A stretch of DNA of 64,000 nucleotides from DASYXW01 sp035934405. Its GTDB lineage: Bacteria > Acidobacteriota > Terriglobia > UBA7540. Each line of letters starts with the position of its first letter. Positions within the stretch are counted from its first letter, which is position 1. The notes beneath the pieces were generated by a model. That model worked only from the letters and a program-made list of their open reading frames with translations. It had not been told where the DNA came from and did not search any database. The translations under genes were made by a program, and so were the position numbers. This document shows, in pieces, positions 1-7,033 of this stretch. The DNA is taken from assembly GCA_035934405.1 (NCBI GenBank), contig DASYXW010000074.1, forward strand, positions 1-64,000, read 5' to 3'.

Positions 1-105
1 TCAGGGGTCGGGGGCCAGGGACAACAAGGGGTTCGGGATTCAGGATTCGGGGTTCGGGAGGTATTCCCACCGGCCCCTGGCCCCTGACCCCTGACCCCTG
101 CACCC
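1..105. repeat. Heptanucleotide tandem array with inverted arms (array A)
   Basis: Degenerate 7-mers run in phase. The left part has TCAGGGG, TCGGGGG, CCAGGGA and later GGGTTCG/GGATTCA variants. From about 71 the complementary register appears as CGGCCCC, TGGCCCC, TGACCCC, TGACCCC, TGCACCC. The two ends are roughly reverse complementary, so a long hairpin is possible. The array abuts the stop codon of the pilP-like gene at 105 and is cut by the window edge. Confidence 0.8.
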
Positions 106-686
106 TACTGCGCGAACGGTAGTTGCACTGTCTGGTGATAAGTTTCATCTTCAATCTCGACGAGCGAACTCGAAATCTTCAGCACCTTGAACCGTTTGGC
201 AAATTCCTGGCCCTCCCGGACGATATAGTTGTCCTGGTCGTCGGTGAGATAGGCCTCAAACTTGCCCTTCTCGTCCTGCTGATAACCCATGGCCTTGAGG
301 TTGATGGGCGGAGGCGGAGGGGGCGGCGGAGGGGGAGGATGCTTGGCCAGTTCCTGGGCCGTTTTCTTAGCCTGCAACTCGGCGGGCGTGGGCGCAAAGT
401 CGAACGGACTGCGCGGGAGATCGGGGAGCGGCCGGCCATTCACATCCTTGAGCACATCGAGCTGAAGCATGGAGTTGAATCCGGCCGGATCGCCGGATGG
501 ATCTCCGGCGCTGCGCGCGCCGGAGCGCTCCTGAGGAACCCCGGATGGCGCCGTCGCGCCAGGCCGGCCGCCGCCGGCATGGACACCGGTAGACTGGCTG
601 ACCGCCCGGACGACGATGAGCAGTAACACGGCCGCCAGGATCGCAGCCACCCACTTTTCGACTTTCGCCTTCCTGTTCATCAGCAT
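105..686 (-). CDS. PilP-like pilus assembly protein
   Basis: This 193-residue protein has an N-terminal membrane segment (about residues 11-27), then a low-complexity Gly/Pro/Ala linker. A run of about eleven prolines near residues 117-127 precedes a small C-terminal domain that includes EGQEFAKRFKVLKI and ends at the stop. This build matches inner-membrane pilus proteins of the PilP/GspC type, which tie the inner-membrane PilN/PilO platform to the secretin. It is the last gene of the pilM-N-O-P order and starts one base after the pilO stop. Assignment rests mainly on position and architecture; sequence similarity to classical PilP is weak by eye. Confidence 0.6.
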   Translation of the reverse strand: MLMNRKAKVEKWVAAILAAVLLLIVVRAVSQSTGVHAGGGRPGATAPSGVPQERSGARSAGDPSGDPAGFNSMLQLDVLKDVNGRPLPDLPRSPFDFAPTPAELQAKKTAQELAKHPPPPPPPPPPPINLKAMGYQQDEKGKFEAYLTDDQDNYIVREGQEFAKRFKVLKISSSLVEIEDETYHQTVQLPFAQ

Positions 687-687
687 C

Positions 688-1239
688 TCAGGGTGTTACA
701 TAGAGGTCCGCCGCCAGCCGCAGAGACAGCGTACCGGTTTGGCCCGGCTGGAGCAAGAAGCCGCGAACCAGAAGCAAGTCACTCGAGGTCTCCATGGCGT
801 GGGTAAACTTCAACAGGCTCGGGAAGGCGCCTTCCACCTCCACCACAATCCCCAGCCGTTCGAGCGGCTCTTTCTTGCTCAGGTACAGGCGGTAGCCGAC
901 GCCGGAAAGCTGCACGCCCGACTGCTGCGTCCGCTCGCGCACGAGGCCGGCGGCCCGCGAAAAGCCTCGACGGCGCGGCGGCACATGCTGCTTCAGGAAA
1001 TCCTGCATCTCCTTGGCGGTCGAGGGCAGCGTGGCCTGGGCCTTTTCCAGGGACTCCAGTCTCACATCGTCCGCCTGCAGCGAGCGGCGCGCCGACTGGA
1101 AGCTCTGGCGCTCGCGGTCAACCGCGGCATCAAGCGGGCGAACGACGGCAAAGTACAGCACCGCGTCCAGCAGCACCAGCCCGACGGCCACCTTCTCGAT
1201 AATTCCCAGCAACGTTTTGCGGCGAATCTTCATTGCCAT
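688..1239 (-). CDS. pilO: PilO-like pilus assembly protein
   Basis: This 183-residue protein has one membrane helix (about residues 15-33), a coiled-coil stretch (residues 38-75) and a C-terminal ferredoxin-like domain, the layout of PilO/GspM. PilO pairs with PilN in the inner membrane to align the pilus motor with the secretin. The C-terminal part (YLSKKEPLERLGIVVEVEGA and the following HAMET helix) looks like the PilO core fold. It lies 22 bases after pilN and one base before the pilP-like gene, so the three are surely co-transcribed. Confidence 0.75.
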   Translation of the reverse strand: MAMKIRRKTLLGIIEKVAVGLVLLDAVLYFAVVRPLDAAVDRERQSFQSARRSLQADDVRLESLEKAQATLPSTAKEMQDFLKQHVPPRRRGFSRAAGLVRERTQQSGVQLSGVGYRLYLSKKEPLERLGIVVEVEGAFPSLLKFTHAMETSSDLLLVRGFLLQPGQTGTLSLRLAADLYVTP

Positions 1240-1261
1240 CCTTCAAGGGCCTTCAACGCGG

Positions 1262-1843
1262 TCAGCGCCCATGAGTGCGGCCGCCCACATACCGGGCGGA
1301 GCAGTTAATGGTGACCGGCGCGGCATTGGGACCCTTCTGCTCGAAACCCTGGTTCATCACGGTCACGTCCTGGAAGTCCGGCGAGTCCTCTAAATGAGTC
1401 AGGAAGTCCTCCATGTCCCGCTCACTCCCTCCTTCGATGCCCAGGCGAATGAGAGGGTCGCCCGAGGCGTCAGGAAGGGCCAGCGCGGTGAGCCGAACCT
1501 GGGGCGGCAGCAGAGCCGTCACTTTGGCCGTGAGCTCGGCGAGCGACAACTTTTTCTGCTCGATCAGGCCATTGATGAACTGAACCTCGCGCAACGTCTC
1601 GCGGTACTCCGGCCGCTCGAGCGTTCTCTCAACCGCCGCGGCGCGTTGCCGCAACTGGCCGTCGTGCTGCTGCTCCTGGAGCGCCGCGTCGCGCGCCGCG
1701 CGGTACTCGCGCCAGCTCGCCGGCATCGAAAGGGCGAGCCTCACCAGCAGCAGCAGGGCCAGGAATCCCGCCGGCGCCGCCCAGTACAGCAGGTATCGCT
1801 GCCGAAGGCTCTGCGCGGGTGAAAGATTGAGTTCAATTCTCAT
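1262..1843 (-). CDS. pilN: PilN-like pilus assembly protein
   Basis: This 193-residue protein opens with MRIELNLSP, close to the N-terminal INLLP-type motif by which PilN docks in the groove of PilM. A membrane helix follows (about residues 22-40), then a coiled coil and a C-terminal ferredoxin-like domain that includes LPPQVRLTALALP. It acts in the inner membrane, with PilM on the cytoplasmic face and PilO as membrane partner. Gene order pilM-pilN-pilO supports the call. A small 8-mer array separates it from pilM. Confidence 0.8.
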   Translation of the reverse strand: MRIELNLSPAQSLRQRYLLYWAAPAGFLALLLLVRLALSMPASWREYRAARDAALQEQQHDGQLRQRAAAVERTLERPEYRETLREVQFINGLIEQKKLSLAELTAKVTALLPPQVRLTALALPDASGDPLIRLGIEGGSERDMEDFLTHLEDSPDFQDVTVMNQGFEQKGPNAAPVTINCSARYVGGRTHGR

Positions 1844-1852
1844 TTTGAGTAT

Positions 1853-1949
1853 GTCAGTATCTCAGTACTTCCGCATCCCGACGCTACAGCGTTCCGGTAA
1901 GTCTTGATTTCAGCTTCAACTGACTCACTGACAAACTGAATTACTGACC
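1853..1949. repeat. Octanucleotide tandem array with inverted arms (array B)
   Basis: The left arm has GTCAGTAT and CTCAGTAC (1853-1868). The right arm has ACTGACTC, ACTGACAA, ACTGAATT and ACTGACC (1919-1949), the complementary register. The period is 8, unlike the 7 of the other arrays here. The right arm runs into pilM: its stop codon (1925-1927) and its last residues, VSNSVCQ, are encoded by the array. Confidence 0.75.
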
Positions 1950-2947
1950 AACCCCGCCACCGTCGCGCCGTACTGCTCAAACAGCCGCCGCTCTTCGTTC
2001 GGGAGCGCGGAGGCCAGGCTAGAATCGGCTTCGAGCACCTCGACTTCTCGCGACAGGACGCGGCCCAGATCCGCGGCCAGCGACGGCGCAGCCGGCGGAC
2101 GGGCGCAAAGCCAGAAGCGTCCAATCTCAATCTGCTGACGGTCGCGGGAGGCCGCGATAACACGCGAGGCTTCGGTGGCCACCCCGTCGAGCAGAGCAGC
2201 CGGGCCCGTGCCCGGCACTTCGCGGGTTCGCCACAGGCTGACGCGCTGTCCCGTGACCACGACGTGCGTCACCCAGCCGGAACAGACGTGAACGAGCGCC
2301 TGGGGGACGTCGCCGCTCTCCGGCAAGAGCGGCAGGAGCGCGAGCGAAGCCGGCAGCATCAGGACCGACGCCGAACCTCCGTTCACCTCCTCCAGAGCCG
2401 CTTCGTACTCAACGAGCACCGAGGCGCGCGCCGCAACCGCCAGCAGATCGATCCCGCCCGCCTCGTGGGAAACCACCTGGTACGAAATCCGCGCTTCCTC
2501 GGCCGGGAACGGCAGGTTCTCCTTCATTCGCCAGCGAATCAGCGTGTCGGCCTCGCGGCGGTCGGGCGGCAGCGTCTCAAACGAGAGCAGTCCGACCCGA
2601 ACCATCGCGTCCGGCACCAGGAATCCGAAGCGCGCCGTGCCGTTACCGATGACCTCCGTGACTCCGCGAAGGGCGCGCACCAACTCACCGGAATCCGCAA
2701 GGTTGGCCGCAGCCGGGCCAGGACGTACGCTGCCGGGCGCCAAGGACCGGACGCTGATGCGTCGCACCGGCTCGCCCGAGCGCAGCGCGCCATTTCCCTT
2801 TCCGTTCCCACTCGTCCGTCCGGCCAATCGCGCGCCCATCACAAAGTCGGGCTGCGCCTCAAGCACCACGGGGGGGAGGGCGAAGCCAGCCGTTCCGCTC
2901 CAGGTGAGCGAGGCCCATTTCTCTTTGATTTGGTTCCAGTCGATCAT
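1925..2947 (-). CDS. pilM: PilM-like actin-fold pilus assembly protein
   Basis: This 340-residue cytoplasmic protein is probably of the PilM / GspL-cytoplasmic type. Visible features are the segment from about 110 (FLVPDAMVRVGLLSFETLPP), the following IRWRMKENLPFP helix, typical of PilM/competence ComA-like proteins, and a later VHVCSGWVTHVVV strand. PilM is an actin-like ATPase fold that recruits PilN. The N-terminal 80 residues are divergent, with a Gly/Arg-rich stretch. The C-terminal tail is encoded by a short tandem repeat. It is the first gene of pilMNOP and follows pilB with a repeat array between. Confidence 0.7.
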   Translation of the reverse strand: MIDWNQIKEKWASLTWSGTAGFALPPVVLEAQPDFVMGARLAGRTSGNGKGNGALRSGEPVRRISVRSLAPGSVRPGPAAANLADSGELVRALRGVTEVIGNGTARFGFLVPDAMVRVGLLSFETLPPDRREADTLIRWRMKENLPFPAEEARISYQVVSHEAGGIDLLAVAARASVLVEYEAALEEVNGGSASVLMLPASLALLPLLPESGDVPQALVHVCSGWVTHVVVTGQRVSLWRTREVPGTGPAALLDGVATEASRVIAASRDRQQIEIGRFWLCARPPAAPSLAADLGRVLSREVEVLEADSSLASALPNEERRLFEQYGATVAGLVSNSVCQ

Positions 2948-3020
2948 TCAGTTCTCAGTTGTCAGTTCCCTGGTTCCATCGCCGAGGTACTTCTTCTGAC
3001 TTCTGACTCTCGGCTCCTGT
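2948..3020. repeat. Heptanucleotide tandem array (array C)
   Basis: TCAGTTC, TCAGTTG and TCAGTTC run in phase from 2948, directly against the pilM start codon. A second 7-mer block, CTTCTGA, CTTCTGA, CTCTCGG, CTCCTGT, lies at 2993-3020, just before the pilB stop. The two blocks are not good reverse complements of each other, unlike arrays A, D, E and F. Confidence 0.75.
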
Positions 3021-3025
3021 TTTTC

Positions 3026-4636
3026 TCAAACTTCCACGAAGGTTACTTTGTTGATTTCCTTCAGCGTGGTTACGCCCTCCTGAACCTTTTCTAGGGCCGC
3101 TTCACGCAACGTGATCATGCCCTCTTTGCGCGCCACGCGGCGCAGCTCCGAAATCGGCCGCTTCTCGAGGATCAATTCGCGCACCGTGTCGGTCAAGGCC
3201 AGCAGCTCGCCGATCGCCGTGCGGCCGTGGAATCCCGTCTGGTTGCACTGCACGCAACCCGCGCCCTCGTAAAACGTCACGTTCTTCCACGCCTCGGGGT
3301 CGAGCCCGGACTCGCGCATCGCCTCGGGCGTGACGTCGAGGGGCCGCTTGCAAAATTCGCAGATCATGCGCACCAGGCGCTGCGCCATGATGCAGTTGAG
3401 CGCCGAAACAAAGTGATACGGTTCGACGCCCATGTTGAGGAAGCGGCTGAGCACGTCGAGCACGTTGTTGGCGTGGACGGTGGTAAACACTAGGTGGCCG
3501 GTGAGCGCCGACTGGATGGCGATTTGCGCCGTCTCGTTGTCGCGGATTTCGCCCACCATGATCTTATCGGGATCGTGGCGCAAAATGGAACGCAACCCGC
3601 GCGCGAAGGTGAGTCCTTTCTTCTCGTTCACCGGAATCTGGGTGATGCCGCGGATCTGGTATTCCACCGGGTCCTCGATGGTGATGATCTTGTCTTCATC
3701 GGTCTTGATCTCCGAGAGCGCGGCATACAGTGTGGTGGTCTTGCCGCTGCCGGTGGGGCCGGTGACCAGCACCATGCCGTAGGGTTCACGGATGAAGCGC
3801 CGCAAGCGCTTGAGCTCGCGCTCCGAGAGTCCCAGCACGTCGAGCCGGAGCTGCCGGAACTTCTCGCTCAGGGATTCCTTGTCGAGGATGCGGAGCACCG
3901 CGTCCTCGCCGTTAATCGAGGGCATGATGGAGACGCGGAAATCAATCGGCCGGCCTTTGTAGCGCACCCGGAAACGGCCGTCCTGGGGAACGCGGCGCTC
4001 GGCGATGTCGAGTTCCGCCATCACCTTGATGCGGGTGATGAGGTTCGACTGGAACTCCTGCGCCAGCGGCGGCATAGCCTGTTGCAGCACGCCGTCCACG
4101 CGATTCTTCACCACCACGGCGTTGTCGTGGCTCTCAATGTGAATGTCGCTTGCCCGCCGCTCGAGTCCGGCAAAGACGATGGAATCCACGAGGCGAATCA
4201 TGGGGCTGGCATCGCGGTCTTCCACCAGCGATTCGAGCGACAGACCTTCGTCCGCGTTCTCGGATTCCCGGATCACGTCGAGCTGAAACGTTTCCGTGGC
4301 CTCTTCCAGGACGCGCTGCGAAGGCTCGGTACGTTTCAGAGTCTCCCGCACCTGGCTTGCCGCTGCCACCTTGATCGTGAGGCGGCGGTCGAGTTTCATC
4401 TCCAACTCATCAAGGCGGTCCAGATTCGTCGGGTCGCCCACCGCCACCGTCAGGGCATGGTCGTGCGCTTCGAGAGGAAGAAACTCGTAGTGCAGCATCA
4501 GGTCGAGCGGAATCGAGCGCAACAATTCCGGGTCAATGTGAAAATCGCGCAGGTCGGCGAAGTCAAAGCGATACCGCTTCGCCAGGGCGCGAGCGCCTTC
4601 GAGCTCCATCTCGAAATTCGGTGCCGTCTCCGCCAA
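3026..4636 (-). CDS. pilB: PilB/GspE-type pilus extension ATPase
   Basis: This 536-residue hexameric ATPase powers pilin polymerisation from the cytoplasmic face of the inner membrane. Visible are a GspE N-terminal domain (about 20-140), the Walker A box GPTGSGKT (293-300), Asp-box residues around EDPVEYQ, the Walker B region DPDKIMVGEIRD, a His box near FTTVHAN, and a zinc tetracysteine formed by CEFC and CVQC near residues 420-460. Length is normal for PilB/GspE. The best start is a TTG at 4636, two bases after the pilC stop, preceded by GGGAGG. The next ATG (4609) is an alternative. Confidence 0.95.
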   Translation of the reverse strand: MAETAPNFEMELEGARALAKRYRFDFADLRDFHIDPELLRSIPLDLMLHYEFLPLEAHDHALTVAVGDPTNLDRLDELEMKLDRRLTIKVAAASQVRETLKRTEPSQRVLEEATETFQLDVIRESENADEGLSLESLVEDRDASPMIRLVDSIVFAGLERRASDIHIESHDNAVVVKNRVDGVLQQAMPPLAQEFQSNLITRIKVMAELDIAERRVPQDGRFRVRYKGRPIDFRVSIMPSINGEDAVLRILDKESLSEKFRQLRLDVLGLSERELKRLRRFIREPYGMVLVTGPTGSGKTTTLYAALSEIKTDEDKIITIEDPVEYQIRGITQIPVNEKKGLTFARGLRSILRHDPDKIMVGEIRDNETAQIAIQSALTGHLVFTTVHANNVLDVLSRFLNMGVEPYHFVSALNCIMAQRLVRMICEFCKRPLDVTPEAMRESGLDPEAWKNVTFYEGAGCVQCNQTGFHGRTAIGELLALTDTVRELILEKRPISELRRVARKEGMITLREAALEKVQEGVTTLKEINKVTFVEV

Positions 4637-4638
4637 CC

Positions 4639-5844
4639 TCAGCCTCCCACCTGCCCGGCAAGCGAAAACAGCGGCAGGTAAAACGCCACGAGCACGAAAC
4701 CCACCACCACGGCAATGATGGCGATCATCACCGGGTCGACGAGCGCCACCAGCGTGGCCAAGTCGATGTTCACGTCTTCTTCGTAGAACTCCGCCATGCC
4801 GTCGAGCATGGCCGGCAGCGCGCCCGTACCCTCACCCACTTCCAGCATGTCCAAGGCGGTGGCGGGGAAAAAGCCGCTTTGACGGAGGCTGGCGCTGAGC
4901 GACTTTCCGCTGGTCACTTCCTTCTGCGCCGCCACGATCGCCTGCACCATCAACGGGCTGGTGACCGACTGCTTGGCGGTTTCAAGCGCCGCCACCACCG
5001 GCGCGCCGCCTTGCAGCAGCGTGGTGAACGTCCGCGCGAATTCGGCCACGGAAAACTTCAACAGCAACGGACCCACGATGGGCGTGCGGTACTTGAAGCG
5101 ATCCCATCCCAGCTTCACCAACGGCCGCCGCCACAGCGCCCTCGCGGCCATGATGAGCAGCGCCACGGCGATGAGAATGAAAATCGCGAAATGCCGGAAG
5201 CCATCCGAAACGTTAATCACGAATTCCGTCAGCGGCGGCAACTGCACGCCGATGTCGCGATAGAGGTCGGCGAAGCGCGGCACGATGAAGCCGATCACGA
5301 AAGCAATCAGCACCGTCAAAAACACCACCAGAAAAGCCGGATAGATGAGCGCCGCCAGAAACTTCTTGCGGAACCCGCGGCTCACCTTCTGATAGGACAC
5401 GTACTGCGCCAGCACTTTGTCCAGGCTGCCGCTGCGCTCGCCCGCGCGCAGCGTGGAGCAATAGATCTTGGGGAATTTCCCTGTCTGCTCAAAAGCCTCG
5501 GAGAGCAGCACGCCGGAGCGTACATTGTCGCGCACCGCTTCCAGAGCGACGCGCAGCCCTTCGCTCCTCGTCTGCCGCGACAGCAGTTCCAGCGACTTTT
5601 GCAGCGGCAGGCCCGACTTCGAAAGCGTCAGAAACTGTTGATTGAAGATCAGGAAGTCGTCGGGCCGGATCTTCTTGCGCCGCCGCGACTCGAGCTTCAT
5701 GCTGAGCGCGTCCTTGGCCTGCAGCGAGAAGATGTAATACCCCTGCGCCGCAAGCCTCTGACGCAACTCAAACTCCGAGCCCGCCTGCTCCGTCTGGCTG
5801 GTCACCCGGCCCGCCGCCGTTCCGAGTTTGCAAACAAATTCCAT
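4639..5844 (-). CDS. pilC: PilC/GspF-type inner-membrane platform protein
   Basis: This 401-residue protein has the two tandem GspF domains (about 65-190 and 270-395) and three membrane helices near 165-190, 215-240 and 370-395. Typical motifs are FNQQFLTLSKSGLPL at the first domain and FARTFTTLLQGGAPV at the second. PilC sits in the inner membrane and couples PilB rotation to extraction of pilin subunits. It lies directly upstream of pilB and is separated from the pseudopilin genes by a 7-mer array. Confidence 0.93.
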   Translation of the reverse strand: MEFVCKLGTAAGRVTSQTEQAGSEFELRQRLAAQGYYIFSLQAKDALSMKLESRRRKKIRPDDFLIFNQQFLTLSKSGLPLQKSLELLSRQTRSEGLRVALEAVRDNVRSGVLLSEAFEQTGKFPKIYCSTLRAGERSGSLDKVLAQYVSYQKVSRGFRKKFLAALIYPAFLVVFLTVLIAFVIGFIVPRFADLYRDIGVQLPPLTEFVINVSDGFRHFAIFILIAVALLIMAARALWRRPLVKLGWDRFKYRTPIVGPLLLKFSVAEFARTFTTLLQGGAPVVAALETAKQSVTSPLMVQAIVAAQKEVTSGKSLSASLRQSGFFPATALDMLEVGEGTGALPAMLDGMAEFYEEDVNIDLATLVALVDPVMIAIIAVVVGFVLVAFYLPLFSLAGQVGG

Positions 5845-5851
5845 GGAAGAA

Positions 5852-6006
5852 CAGTTCTCAGTTGTCAGTCGTCAGTTTTCAGTTATCGATCTCTCAATTA
5901 TCGGCTCGGCCGGCGTCGCCACGGCAGTTCGCCTTGCGACTTGCCAGTAGATACGGCAAGTTCGTTTCGCTCTCGCTGACAACTGACAACCGGGAACTGA
6001 TAACTG
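5852..6006. repeat. Heptanucleotide array pair, inverted (array D)
   Basis: The left arm 5852-5886 is five in-phase 7-mers: CAGTTCT, CAGTTGT, CAGTCGT, CAGTTTT, CAGTTAT. The right arm 5976-6006 is CTGACAA, CTGACAA, CCGGGAA, CTGATAA, CTG, the complementary register. The arms could pair across a loop of about 90 bases. The pair fills the whole gap between pilC and the downstream pseudopilin gene. Confidence 0.85.
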
Positions 6007-6010
6007 TTTT

Positions 6011-6496
6011 TCACCACGTGCTGTACGCCGTCCCGTCCAGACCGTTGCCTTCGGCGCCGCTATGGACATCCACAATGCCATCGGCGGTCTGGTCGGGCGG
6101 CACGGGCACTTCTTCGGTGTCGGTCTTCCAGCTATCGGTCGCGCCGGTGATCGGGTCCACCGGGACGCCGCCGCGCAGGTAGCCCGCGTCCACCAGGTCC
6201 TGCAAAGACTCCGGCGGCTTCTGCTTGTCCACCGTATATTCGTCAATAAGCTGGCGCAGCGTGTAGAGGTCATCGCGCAGCACCGCCTCGCGCGCATGCT
6301 GCACCGACACCGTATAGCTTTGGATGGCGAACGACGCCAGAATCAGGATCAGCGTCATGACCATCATGAGTTCGAGGAGGGTAAATCCTCGATAGTCAAA
6401 GGTCGAAAGTTGAAAGTTAAAGGTCGAGAACTTCGACTTTCGACCTTCGACTATCGACTTTAGACTTTCGACTTTCAACTTGTTTCCAGTTTCCAT
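6011..6496 (-). CDS. GspG-like pseudopilin with repeat-encoded leader
   Basis: This 161-residue prepilin has the peptidase site RG|FTLLELMMV, where the mature N-terminus is Phe followed by the conserved Glu5 and a hydrophobic helix. The C-terminal domain carries VPVDPITGA and GTAYSTW, close to GspG major pseudopilins. The leader before the cleavage Gly is unusually long (37 residues), and most of it is encoded by a 7-mer array. The only in-frame starts I see are ATG at 6496 and a TTG six codons later. The stop of the preceding pseudopilin and this ATG are contiguous (TAAATG), suggesting coupled translation. Confidence 0.85.
   Translation of the reverse strand: METGNKLKVESLKSIVEGRKSKFSTFNFQLSTFDYRGFTLLELMMVMTLILILASFAIQSYTVSVQHAREAVLRDDLYTLRQLIDEYTVDKQKPPESLQDLVDAGYLRGGVPVDPITGATDSWKTDTEEVPVPPDQTADGIVDVHSGAEGNGLDGTAYSTW
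6394..6482. repeat. Twelve in-phase 7-mers with strand switch (array E)
   Basis: From 6394 the units are AGTCAAA, GGTCGAA, AGTTGAA, AGTTAAA, GGTCGAG, then AACTTCG, ACTTTCG, ACCTTCG, ACTATCG, ACTTTAG, ACTTTCG, ACTTTCA. The phase never breaks, but the sequence switches to its complement at 6428/6429, giving a near-loopless hairpin. The array lies wholly inside the pseudopilin reading frame and encodes its leader peptide. Confidence 0.9.
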
Positions 6497-7033
6497 TTAC
6501 CAGTCCGAATACTTCGTTCCGTCCAGCGCCGTCGCGTCGCTCATCGAATAGACGTCGAACACGTCCTCGCCGCCCCAGCTTTTCGAGTCCGGATCGTCCT
6601 GCATGGAACGCTTTCCCCAATCTGCTTTGCCGGTCATGGGATCCACCGGAATCTTGCGCAGGAACTTGTATTTCACGTCCGCCGTACCCTTCAGGGGCAC
6701 GCCGTTGACCAGCGTATCGAGGTCCGGAGGGTAGCCGTACGTGTTGCCAAGCTGCGGGATCATTTGGCGGTCGGAAAAGTCCTTGTAGCGGTCAATCGCC
6801 CCGCGCAACTCCCGCAGGTCACGGTGCAATTCCTCCTCGCGAAGCCGCTCGGCGTGGACGCGAGCCAGGGGCAGCGCCGCGCTCGCCAGGATCAGCATGA
6901 TAGCCATCGTGGCGATGAGCTCGACGAGGGTGAAGCCGGGGGCCAGGGGCCGGGGGTCGGGGGGCAGAGCTCGGGATTCGGGATTCCTGACCCCTGACCC
7001 CTGACCCCTGACCATTGATCCCTGCTTTTTCAC
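6497..7033 (-). CDS. GspG-like pseudopilin with repeat-encoded leader
   Basis: This 178-residue prepilin has the cleavage site PG|FTLVELIAT after a leader of about 33 residues, then a hydrophobic helix and a GspG-type C-terminal domain (IPVDPMTGK near 130, GTKYSDW at the end). Like its neighbour, the leader is encoded by a 7-mer array (6938-7024). The start overlaps the secretin stop by four bases (ATGA type). An internal ATG at leader residue 7 would shorten the leader. It is a paralogue of the next gene, with about the same core and the same terminal GT.YS.W motif. Confidence 0.87.
   Translation of the reverse strand: MKKQGSMVRGQGSGVRNPESRALPPDPRPLAPGFTLVELIATMAIMLILASAALPLARVHAERLREEELHRDLRELRGAIDRYKDFSDRQMIPQLGNTYGYPPDLDTLVNGVPLKGTADVKYKFLRKIPVDPMTGKADWGKRSMQDDPDSKSWGGEDVFDVYSMSDATALDGTKYSDW
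6938..7024. repeat. Twelve in-phase 7-mers with strand switch (array F)
   Basis: Units from 6938: GGGGGCC, AGGGGCC, GGGGGTC, GGGGGGC, AGAGCTC, GGGATTC, GGGATTC, then CTGACCC three times, CTGACCA, TTGATCC, CTG. The unit sequence matches array A (TGACCCC rotated), whereas array E just downstream uses a different unit. The array is inside the pseudopilin frame and encodes its leader. Confidence 0.9.

Noticed and set aside
6394..7024. The short tandem arrays as CRISPR
   Set aside because: Units are 7 bases with no spacers, no leader, no cas genes, and lie partly in coding sequence.
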